Assembly: GCA_050287605.1 (NCBI GenBank)
Contig: JBNKCG010000055.1
Span: 1-21,835 of the forward strand
Direction: 5' to 3'
Length of the DNA stretch: 21,835 bases
From: QQUJ01 sp050287605
GTDB taxonomy: Bacteria > Pseudomonadota > Gammaproteobacteria > QQUJ01
The translations under genes were made by a program, and so were the position numbers. Below are positions 14,665-21,082 of this stretch, piece by piece (positions within the stretch are counted from its first letter, which is position 1; each line of letters begins with the position of its first letter). The notes under the pieces were generated by a model. The model searched no databases and was not told where the DNA came from. It saw only the letters and a list, made by a program, of their open reading frames with translations.

Positions 14665-16949
14665 TGAAGGTGGCAGTACGCACGCTGTGCGAGTTCGCCG
14701 CCCGCGGCGGTGACATCGATCACCGCTATACGCCCGCGCCCACCGCCGACGAAGGCATCGCCGGCCACGCCCGGGTGCGCGCCCGGCGCGGGCCGCACTA
14801 CCGCGCGGAGCTGCCGCTGGCGGGACGTTGCGCCGGACTGGAACTCACCGGGCGCGCCGACGGCTACGACCCGGTGCGGCAGCGCCTGGAGGAGATCAAG
14901 ACCCACCGTGGCGATTTGGCGCGTATTTCCAGCGCGCAGCAGGCGCTGCACTGGGCGCAGCTGCGCGCCTACGGGGCACTGCTGTGCGAGACGGAGGGGC
15001 TGGAGGCGGTGGAGCTGGCGCTGGTCTACTACGACGTGGGCCGCGACAAGGAGACCTGTCTCACCGAGCGGGCGGACGCCTCTGCCCTGTGGTTGCAGTT
15101 GGAGGGGCTGTGCAACACCTTCCGCCGCTGGGCCGAGCGGGAGCAGACCCACCGCGCGGCGCGCGATGCCGCCCTCGCCGCCCTGCGCTTCCCGTTTGAC
15201 GATTTCCGTACCGGTCAGCGCACGCTGGCGGAGACGGTCTACAAATCGGTCTGCACCGATCGCCACCTGCTGCTGGAGGCCCCCACCGGTCTCGGCAAGA
15301 CCGCCGGCACGCTGTTCCCGGCGTTGATGGCCATGCCGCGCCAGGGGCTGGATCGGCTTTTCTACCTCACCGCACGCACCACCGGGCGCCAGCTCGCCCT
15401 CGACGGCCTGACCCACATCTGCGCCGCCCAGGCGGACGGCGTGCCGTTGCGGGTGCTGGAGCTGCCCGCCCGCGAGCACGCCTGCGAACACCTCGACAAG
15501 GCTTGCCACGGCGACTCCTGCCCGCTGGCCAAGGGCTTTTTCGACCGTCTGGGGGCGGCCCGCGAGGCAGCCGCGGGCGAAAGCGGGCTGCTGGACCGCG
15601 AGCAGCTGCGCGATATCGCCCTGGGACACCAGATCTGCCCCTACTTCCTGGGCCAGGAGATGGCGCGCTGGGTGGACGTGGTGGTGGGCGACGTCAACCG
15701 CTACTTCGACCAGCAGGCGCTGCTCCACGCCCTCACCCGGCAAAACGAGTGGCGGGTGACCCTGCTGGTGGACGAGGCCCACAACCTCATCGACCGCGCA
15801 CGCGGCATGTACAGCACCGAGCTCACCCAACAGCGGCTACTGGCGGTGAAACGCCGCGCACCGGCCAAACTGAAGCGGCCACTGGGGCGGATGGCGCGAC
15901 GCTGGAGCGATCTGGTGGCGCGCCACGAGGTGACGGAAACCGACGCGGGGAGCGGCGATGATGCCGCCGCCGGGTTCATCGACCTCCCCGACGACATGGG
16001 CGCGGCCGCGCTCAACTTGGTGAGCGCCATTTCCGATTACCTGAGCGAGGAACCGGCGGACCTGGAACTGCAGGAGCTGCTGTTCGAGAGCCTCGGCTAC
16101 CTGCGCCTGGCCGAATGCTTCGGCGACCATTCGCTGTGCGAGCTGCACCGCCACGGCCGCGGCCGCGCGGTGCTGGCCATCCGCAATCTGATCCCGGCCG
16201 ATTTTTTGGCGCCGCGCTTCGCCAGCGCACACAGCAGCGTACTGTTCTCGGCCACCCTGGCGCCGGCGCACTACCGCCGCGATCTGCTGGGATTGCCGCC
16301 CGACGCTCTGTGGCAGACCGTCCCCAGCCCCTTCGGTGCCCACCAGTTGCAGGTGCGCCTGGAGACCGGCATCAGCACGCGCCTGGCTGACCGCAGCGCA
16401 TCGGTGCAGCCCATCGTTGCGCTCATGGCGGCGCAATATCGCGCAGCGCCCGGCAACTACCTGGCCTACTTCAGCAGCTTCGCCTACCTGGACGCGGTAT
16501 CCGACGCCTTCGTCCGCACGGCACCGTCGGTGCCGGCGTGGCGGCAGACGCCGGGGATGGCGCCGCAGGAGCGGCAGGCGTTCATCGACCGCTTCCACAT
16601 CGGCGGCCACGGGATCGGCTTCGCGGTACTCGGCGGCGCGTTCGCCGAGGGCATCGATCTGCCCGGCGAGCGCCTGATCGGCGCCTTCGTCGCCACTTTG
16701 GGACTACCCCCCTTCGACGCCTGGCACGAGATCCTGCGCGAACGGTTGGAACAACGCTTCGGCCGCGGCTACGACTACGCCTATCTCTTTCCGGGATTGC
16801 AGAAGGTGGCCCAGGCGGCCGGAAGGGTGATTCGCACACCGGATGACGAAGGCGTGATCGTCCTCATCGACGACCGCTTCGCGCGGCGCGAGGTGCGGCG
16901 GCTACTGCCGGGATGGTGGTTTGAAACGAAAGAGCCGCGACCGCGCTAA
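14664..16949 (+). CDS. DinG/XPD-like Fe-S DNA helicase with N-terminal Cas4/RecB-type nuclease motif
   Basis: This 761-residue protein is a superfamily 2 helicase of the XPD/DinG branch. Walker A is EAPTGLGKT (205-213). The Fe-S domain supplies C274, C281, C286 and C325, and the DEAH box is VDEAHN (369-374). Motif VI, QAAGRVIR, is at 717-724. Before the helicase core, residues about 55-105 hold GRADGYD (63-69), EEIKT (76-80) and a QALHWAQLRAY segment, the D...ExK...QxxxY pattern of Cas4/RecB PD-(D/E)XK nucleases. The protein thus probably both unwinds and cuts DNA. The ATG shares its first base with the fan1 TGA stop (TGATG); an in-frame GTG at 14661 is an alternative. The pairing with FAN1 suggests crosslink or flap repair as a unit (inference). 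The TAA stop lies in the loop of the downstream hairpin. Confidence 0.9.
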   Translation: MKVAVRTLCEFAARGGDIDHRYTPAPTADEGIAGHARVRARRGPHYRAELPLAGRCAGLELTGRADGYDPVRQRLEEIKTHRGDLARISSAQQALHWAQLRAYGALLCETEGLEAVELALVYYDVGRDKETCLTERADASALWLQLEGLCNTFRRWAEREQTHRAARDAALAALRFPFDDFRTGQRTLAETVYKSVCTDRHLLLEAPTGLGKTAGTLFPALMAMPRQGLDRLFYLTARTTGRQLALDGLTHICAAQADGVPLRVLELPAREHACEHLDKACHGDSCPLAKGFFDRLGAAREAAAGESGLLDREQLRDIALGHQICPYFLGQEMARWVDVVVGDVNRYFDQQALLHALTRQNEWRVTLLVDEAHNLIDRARGMYSTELTQQRLLAVKRRAPAKLKRPLGRMARRWSDLVARHEVTETDAGSGDDAAAGFIDLPDDMGAAALNLVSAISDYLSEEPADLELQELLFESLGYLRLAECFGDHSLCELHRHGRGRAVLAIRNLIPADFLAPRFASAHSSVLFSATLAPAHYRRDLLGLPPDALWQTVPSPFGAHQLQVRLETGISTRLADRSASVQPIVALMAAQYRAAPGNYLAYFSSFAYLDAVSDAFVRTAPSVPAWRQTPGMAPQERQAFIDRFHIGGHGIGFAVLGGAFAEGIDLPGERLIGAFVATLGLPPFDAWHEILRERLEQRFGRGYDYAYLFPGLQKVAQAAGRVIRTPDDEGVIVLIDDRFARREVRRLLPGWWFETKEPRPR

Positions 16950-16961
16950 CGGTCGCGGCTC
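16932..16961. terminator. Terminator hairpin between convergent helicase and cytochrome genes
   Basis: An 11-bp perfect stem, GAGCCGCGACC (16932-16942) with GGTCGCGGCTC (16951-16961), and an 8-nt loop. Read on the minus strand it is followed by TTTCGTTTC, so it is an intrinsic-type terminator for the cytochrome gene. On the plus strand no T-run follows. The helicase TAA stop (16947-16949) lies in the loop, so the stem overlaps the last helicase codons. Confidence 0.8.
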
Positions 16962-16976
16962 CTCGGAAAGACGGAC

Positions 16977-17297
16977 TTACTTCAGAGTAGCCAGCCAGTC
17001 GGCGATGGCCTTCAGATCCGCTTCGGAGACGTTGGCGACGATGGCCTTCATGGCAGCAGCCTGCCCGTTGGCACGCGCACCGCTCTTGATGTCCTTCATC
17101 TGATTTAACGCGTAGTCTGCGTTCTGCCCGGCCAGCTTGGGATAGACGGGCAGCAGGGGGGTTTTCGCGTCGGCGCCATGGCAGGCGACGCAACCCTTGG
17201 CGGCGAACAGTGCAGCGCCGTCGGCGGCAGCGGCACTGCCGATCAGGCCCAGAGACAACAGGCCGATACCGGCCACCGATCCCAAAACTTTCTTCAT
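16977..17297 (-). CDS. Periplasmic monoheme class I cytochrome c
   Basis: This 106-residue protein carries a Sec signal peptide (MKK, hydrophobic 4-20, cleavage near SAAAA-DGAAL) and one haem site C36-VA-C39-H40. The C-terminal helix ends DLKAIADWLATLK. The likely sixth ligand is Met83 (AAAMKAI). The mature domain of about 80 residues resembles cytochrome c553/c5 or half of a c4, small soluble electron carriers between periplasmic oxidoreductases and terminal oxidases. The ATG at 17295-17297 is preceded by GAGGAG about 7 nt upstream; a longer in-frame reading upstream would destroy the signal peptide and is rejected. It appears monocistronic: the stop lies 15 nt from a good terminator. TAAAAT (minus strand, 17339-17344) could be its -10 box, but no convincing -35 accompanies it. 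Confidence 0.93.
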   Translation of the reverse strand: MKKVLGSVAGIGLLSLGLIGSAAAADGAALFAAKGCVACHGADAKTPLLPVYPKLAGQNADYALNQMKDIKSGARANGQAAAMKAIVANVSEADLKAIADWLATLK

Positions 17298-17486
17298 TGC
17301 TAGCTCCTCAAATGTCGTGTGGTTGGTAACTGCGGAGGATTTTACGCGCGTGACCCTACCCGAAGCACATGACATTTGGCAATAGGGAAAGTCAATCGTT
17401 CCCCAATGGTGATAGCGCTATATCCCGCGGGGTCGCTGCGGAATTGAGCCGTCACGCGGGTGGAAGTCAGCGCCGATGCGACACCC

Positions 17487-18302
17487 CTACCCCGCTGCAG
17501 CCGTGTGATCGCGAAGCACCTTCTCGATGGCCTGTGCCTGTTCGCGCGCGATTCCCGCCTCCAACGCGCACTGCAGGACGAGCGGCGCCACCGCATCATA
17601 GGCCATCGCGGCGTGCGGCAACCGATCGTGCAGTGCGCCACGGTGGGCGGCGACCGTGGCGGCGTCGCCACGCATGATGGGTCCCGTCAGCGCTTGTGGG
17701 ACGCCCACCGCGGCGACGTTGTCGGCGACGGTACGCAGCAAGGTCGCGACGGCATGCTGCGCATCGTCGCGCGCGATGCCGAGCGTCTGCAGCGACGGAA
17801 TCGCGGCGTGGGCCAGCGCAGCCGCGCCGTTGGCTACCAGCGCCGCCAACGCGTGATAGGCCGGACCGTGGATCGGAGCCACCAACGCGACGGCCCCGAT
17901 CGCCCGGGCGATGGTTTGTGCGGCAGCGACTGCGGGCGGTGCGCCGTCGATCACGAAACTCACCTGCGCGAGCGGGATCGCGTGCGGCGGCGCCGGAAAC
18001 GACGCCAGCGGGTGCATCACCGCCGTTGCATGACCGACTTGTGCGCACGCCGAGAGATCCTCCACGCCGCGAGCTCCGGCGCAGTGCAGTACCGGCACCC
18101 GGGTCAGCGGCGCAGCAGCGATGCGCGCCGCGCACGCTGCAATGGCGCCATCCGGCACGGCGAGGACGATGGCATCCGCGCCATTCAGAGCACCGGCGTC
18201 GAGCTCGCGTCCCGCTACCGACAGTACGTCCAACGCGGACGAGCGCAGCGCCTGCAAAAGTCCATGGCCGACCCGGCCACGCCCGACGATGACGACTCTC
18301 AC
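17487..18302 (-). CDS. Rossmann-like/DUF2520 NAD(P)-binding oxidoreductase
   Basis: This 271-residue protein starts with a dinucleotide-binding fold, 'MRVVIVGRGRVGHGLLQAL' (GxGxxG at G7, G9, G12). It continues with 'ADAIVLAVPDGAI' and 'LHCAGARGVEDL'. The C-terminal half is the DUF2520 helical domain ('GPAYHALAALVANGAAALAH', then 'LTGPIMRGDAATVAAHRGAL' at about 205-224). The layout resembles pyrroline-5-carboxylate reductase and ketopantoate reductase-like proteins; substrate is unknown. It is very rich in alanine, in line with local GC content. No operon partner is evident: the next gene leftward is the cytochrome (189 nt away) and rightward a zinc-ribbon gene (120 nt away). No promoter is clear. 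Confidence 0.88.
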   Translation of the reverse strand: MRVVIVGRGRVGHGLLQALRSSALDVLSVAGRELDAGALNGADAIVLAVPDGAIAACAARIAAAPLTRVPVLHCAGARGVEDLSACAQVGHATAVMHPLASFPAPPHAIPLAQVSFVIDGAPPAVAAAQTIARAIGAVALVAPIHGPAYHALAALVANGAAALAHAAIPSLQTLGIARDDAQHAVATLLRTVADNVAAVGVPQALTGPIMRGDAATVAAHRGALHDRLPHAAMAYDAVAPLVLQCALEAGIAREQAQAIEKVLRDHTAAAG

Positions 18303-18422
18303 GATCCCCCCCTTGCCTTGCGAAGCGTTGGTTGTTGTGATCCGCGGCGATGCTCCAGCCTGCGGTTCAGTCTCTTGTCAGCAGTGCGTAGCATACCCGC
18401 CGCGCTGCCAGCAGCGGACGGA

Positions 18423-18674
18423 TCACCCGTACTTCTTCATGGCCGCATCGTACTGTTGCACCAGATCCTGCAACTGGTCGTGGGGTACGAAGTGCCGCCA
18501 CTGCTCCTGAGGGATGTTGGCCATCGCCGTTGCATTCATGTCCCCGCACTGCGGACACACGAACAGAAAGACGTGCTTGTTCTGGCAAGTGACGGTGTCG
18601 ATGGCGTAGGTGTCCAGTGTCAGCGGAACGCGGCATTTCCGGCATTCAGGTAGCGGGCTGGGTTGTGGCGTCAT
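18423..18674 (-). CDS. Small zinc-ribbon protein of unknown function
   Basis: This 83-residue protein has two CxxC knuckles, C11-RK-C14 and C40-PQ-C43, with an extra C30 between them. That is the spacing of a zinc ribbon. The C-terminal half (QEQWRHFVPHDQLQDLVQQY) is helical. I cannot name the family; the knuckles suggest a structural zinc site rather than redox activity. A GGGGAA stretch precedes the ATG at 18672-18674. It is divergent from the metallo-beta-lactamase gene across 168 nt, and 120 nt upstream of the DUF2520 gene in the same direction. Confidence 0.75.
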   Translation of the reverse strand: MTPQPSPLPECRKCRVPLTLDTYAIDTVTCQNKHVFLFVCPQCGDMNATAMANIPQEQWRHFVPHDQLQDLVQQYDAAMKKYG

Positions 18675-18842
18675 GGTGTATTCCCCAGAGTGACAGGAGA
18701 CGGTAACAACGGTAGCAGATCGACGGTTGCCCGTCGTCGATGGGCGACGCGCTCATTTCGCGCCATGCGCGCAAAGCATTTAAAAAGACACGGCGCAGCA
18801 TCGACTACCATTAAACCAGCGTAACAGTAGCAGGTAAGCGAT

Positions 18843-19697
18843 ATGGCGAAGCCCCAACGGCATCCGCAGAATGCACCCGGCGACTGGTACGTGGATCGCC
18901 GTTGCATCGATTGCGGAGCGTCGATATCGGCGGCACCGGGATTGATCGCGCGCCGCAACGGACAGGCGGTCTTCGTCCGCCAGCCGGCGGACGCGGCGGA
19001 GACCGAAGCGGCCTGGCGGGCGGCGTTGGTGTGTCCCACCGCGTCGGTGCGCCGTGAATCCGGAGGTGCGCCACCGCCCGGGCTGTACCCTCAGGAACTC
19101 GCGGCGGGGGTCTTCCGTTGCGGCTTCAACGCGCGGAGTTCGTACGGCGCGCACGCCTATTTCGTCGAACGTACAACCGGCAACGTAATGATCGATGCAC
19201 CGCGCTGGAGCGGACAGGTCACGCGTTTTATCGACGAACACCGCGGCCTGGACCACATTTTTCTCACCCACCGCGACGATGTGGCGGACGCGCAAAAGTA
19301 CGCCGCCGCCTACGGTGCCCAGATATGGATCCACGAACGCGATGCCGATGCTGCGCCGTTTGCGACGCAGCGGTTCCGCGGCGATTCGGTGAGCTGCCCC
19401 GTGCCGGGTTGGCAGGCGATCCCGGCGCCCGGACACACCGCAGGCAGCGTGTTCTATCTGCTCGAAGAGACCTTTCTGTTCAGCGGCGACTCGCTCGCAT
19501 GGAGTCACACCCATCAACGGCTCACGGCATTTCGCGATGCCTGTTGGTATTCGTGGAGCGAGCAGGCGCGTTCACTGGAACGCTTGCGCAATCACCAATT
19601 TCGCTGGGTGCTGGCCGGACACGGCGCGAGCACGACGCAGGCACCCGAAACGATGCAAGAGCAGTTGCAGTCGTTGCTGCGCTGGATGGCCGCGTAG
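18843..19697 (+). CDS. Ferredoxin-metallo-beta-lactamase fusion with altered ligand sets
   Basis: This 284-residue protein joins two domains. Residues about 15-70 look like a single-cluster ferredoxin ('WYVDRRCIDCGASISAAPGL', 'ALVCPTASV'), but only three cysteines remain: C21, C24 and C64. The position after CIDC where related fusions have a third CxxC cysteine is GAS. Residues about 85-280 form a metallo-beta-lactamase fold. The HxHxDH motif reads T142-H143-R-D145-D146-V-A-D149, so one His and the Asp-His pair are replaced. H198 (PAPGHTAGS), D216 (FSGDSLAW) and H260 (LAGHGAS) are kept. Ferredoxin-MBL fusions with THRDDVAD-type motifs occur in several bacteria and plants; their reaction is not settled. 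The ATG at 18843 fits the domain start. Confidence 0.88.
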   Translation: MAKPQRHPQNAPGDWYVDRRCIDCGASISAAPGLIARRNGQAVFVRQPADAAETEAAWRAALVCPTASVRRESGGAPPPGLYPQELAAGVFRCGFNARSSYGAHAYFVERTTGNVMIDAPRWSGQVTRFIDEHRGLDHIFLTHRDDVADAQKYAAAYGAQIWIHERDADAAPFATQRFRGDSVSCPVPGWQAIPAPGHTAGSVFYLLEETFLFSGDSLAWSHTHQRLTAFRDACWYSWSEQARSLERLRNHQFRWVLAGHGASTTQAPETMQEQLQSLLRWMAA

Positions 19698-19712
19698 GCG
19701 GCGCTGACCGCG

Positions 19713-19979
19713 TCAGCCTCCCCCGCGTTGAAAATAGCGATCGAAACGATCCAGGAAGAGAGCGAATTCGGCGTCACGCGATCCATCGTATCGGATCGTC
19801 ACCGGCGTGGCGGGCAATCTGATCAGGGCGATCTTACGTTCGCCTGTCTCGCCCAGCGCAATCTCCACCTCCTCGTCGCCGTTGAGGCGAACCGTCGCAC
19901 GGCGCCGCCCGACCTCGAAGGGAAGATTCCCCACCGCAGCGGGGAGGATTCTTTGAAACTCTTCCCAGGTGATGGCCAT
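19713..19979 (-). CDS. Small protein of unknown function next to the MoaD-like gene
   Basis: I do not recognise this 88-residue soluble protein. It starts MAITWEEFQRILPAAVGNLP and is mainly beta-strand in the middle (RRRATVRLNGDEEVEIALG, KIALIRLPATPVTIRY). It ends with an aromatic helix (FALFLDRFDRYFQRGGG). I chose the ATG at 19977-19979 because GGAG lies about 7 nt upstream; in-frame ATG at 20003 or GTG at 20012 would add 8 or 11 residues. It lies 76 nt downstream of the MoaD-like gene in the same direction and next to a divergent aldehyde oxidoreductase locus. A role in that enzyme's assembly or in cofactor handling is possible but is only contextual. Confidence 0.65.
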   Translation of the reverse strand: MAITWEEFQRILPAAVGNLPFEVGRRRATVRLNGDEEVEIALGETGERKIALIRLPATPVTIRYDGSRDAEFALFLDRFDRYFQRGGG

Positions 19980-20055
19980 CACCCGCTCCAGCGTGCGGCT
20001 CATGGTCAACACCCGATCATGGGCGCAGCGCGCATCTTATCCACCGGCGGCGCTA

Positions 20056-20307
20056 TCAGCCGCCTGCAATGGGGGGCCAGACAGCCAGTTCGTCCCCTTC
20101 CGTCAGCGCCCTGACGACCCGTTCCTCGGGTGGGAGGTAGGTTCCATTGACGAGCACCAGATGCGCCAGCCGTGGTGGCAGATTGAGCTGATCGATGATG
20201 GTTTGCGGGCTGGTCCCTTCGGGAAACGCCAACTCCACGTGGTTGCCGATGGCACCCGTGGGCAGATACTGCGTCAGCGTGGCAAACAGCTTGACCGTGA
20301 TCCTCAT
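20056..20307 (-). CDS. MoaD/ThiS-like sulfur carrier, probably for the AOR tungstopterin
   Basis: This 83-residue beta-grasp protein belongs to the MoaD/ThiS family. It opens MRITVKLFATLTQYLP, has 'SPQTIIDQLNLPP', 'LVLVNGTYL' and 'LTEGDELAVWPPIAGG', and ends in the obligatory Gly-Gly. In MoaD that tail is thiocarboxylated and donates sulfur to make the molybdopterin dithiolene; tungsten aldehyde oxidoreductases use the same pterin. The gene is divergent from the ferredoxin and AOR genes, and MoaD-like genes are known companions of bacterial AOR operons. A specialised rather than housekeeping role is likely (inference). Spacing to the downstream small gene is 76 nt. Confidence 0.88.
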   Translation of the reverse strand: MRITVKLFATLTQYLPTGAIGNHVELAFPEGTSPQTIIDQLNLPPRLAHLVLVNGTYLPPEERVVRALTEGDELAVWPPIAGG

Positions 20308-20579
20308 GGTGGCCTAAATCTGGGGTCCGCTAGATATGTGATTAAAGGAGACTATATTTAGTCCAGTATAGCAACGGTTCTTTGCGCACCTGCTGACGCG
20401 ACAATAACAATTGCGTAACAAACGCTGAACGTCTTTCGCACGTCGGGAGCAATAACCCTGCCCAGAAAGGTGAAAATATTTAGCGGTCATCACCGTTAGT
20501 TGTCCGTATACCTCACCGCGCAGTCAACATACAACAAGCTGTAACGGGGGGGGACAGAACTCAACAAAGGAGAAGGAGC
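20308..20579. promoter_or_regulatory. Divergent promoter region of the AOR locus
   Basis: This 272-nt region separates the leftward moaD-like and rightward ferredoxin/AOR genes and is visibly more AT-rich than its surroundings. TATACT on the minus strand (20365-20370) is a possible -10 for the moaD-like gene. GACT-ATATTT-AGTC (20350-20363) is a small inverted repeat next to it. A G-run of eight lies at about 20546-20553. AGGAG at 20568-20572 is the ribosome binding site of the ferredoxin gene. I found no FNR box or sigma-54 site. Confidence 0.4.
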
Positions 20580-21062
20580 ATGCTCAGGTCCCTGCATATC
20601 GAACCGTCCAAATGCACCAGTTGTCTTCAGTGCGAGATGGCGTGTTCTTTGGAGAACGAGGGCGTCATCAATCCCGCCCGTTCGCGTATCCGGGTTTTTC
20701 AATTTCACAGCGATGGCAAGTTCGTGCCCTACACCTGCACCCAGTGCGCCGAGGCGTGGTGCATGCAGGCGTGTCCCGTCAATGCGATCAGCAACAACCT
20801 CATCACGGGTGCCAAAGAGGTCAGCGCGGCGCGTTGCGTCGGCTGCAAGGTCTGCACCATCGCCTGCCCGTTCGGCACCATCAACTATCAGGCCCATTCC
20901 GGCAAGGTGATCAAGTGCGATCTGTGCGGCGGCGATCCCGCCTGCGCCAAGGCGTGCCCGACAGGCGCCATCACCTATATCGATGCCGACAGCACCGGAC
21001 TCGACCGCATGCGCGCCTGGGCCGCCAAGACCGGTGCCCAGCCCTCGGCCGCTCAGGCCTGA
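20580..21062 (+). CDS. aorA: Four-cluster [4Fe-4S] ferredoxin subunit of aldehyde oxidoreductase (AorA-like)
   Basis: This 160-residue protein has sixteen cysteines in four sets: C12/15/18/22, C53/56/61/65, C86/89/92/96 and C113/116/122/126. This is the pattern of HycB/DmsB-type electron-transfer subunits with four [4Fe-4S] clusters. It has no signal peptide, so it is cytoplasmic. It precedes a tungsten aldehyde oxidoreductase gene by 20 nt, matching the aorAB order of aldehyde oxidoreductases in Aromatoleum/Thauera-type bacteria. There AorA chains electrons from the tungsten subunit to a flavoprotein subunit. The symbol rests on that context. The ATG at 20580 follows AGGAG by 7 nt. The last 20 residues (from DSTGLDRMRAW) are alanine-rich and outside the fold. 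Confidence 0.9.
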   Translation: MLRSLHIEPSKCTSCLQCEMACSLENEGVINPARSRIRVFQFHSDGKFVPYTCTQCAEAWCMQACPVNAISNNLITGAKEVSAARCVGCKVCTIACPFGTINYQAHSGKVIKCDLCGGDPACAKACPTGAITYIDADSTGLDRMRAWAAKTGAQPSAAQA

Positions 21063-21082
21063 TCCCAAGGAGGAACACGAAC

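Noticed and set aside
14601..15830. Minus-strand open frame (409 codons) opposite the helicase
   Set aside because: Shadow of the helicase coding strand; no ribosome binding site and no family signature.
16977..17375. Longer 132-residue version of the cytochrome c
   Set aside because: It would place 26 extra residues before a clear signal peptide; the ATG at 17297 has a proper ribosome binding site.
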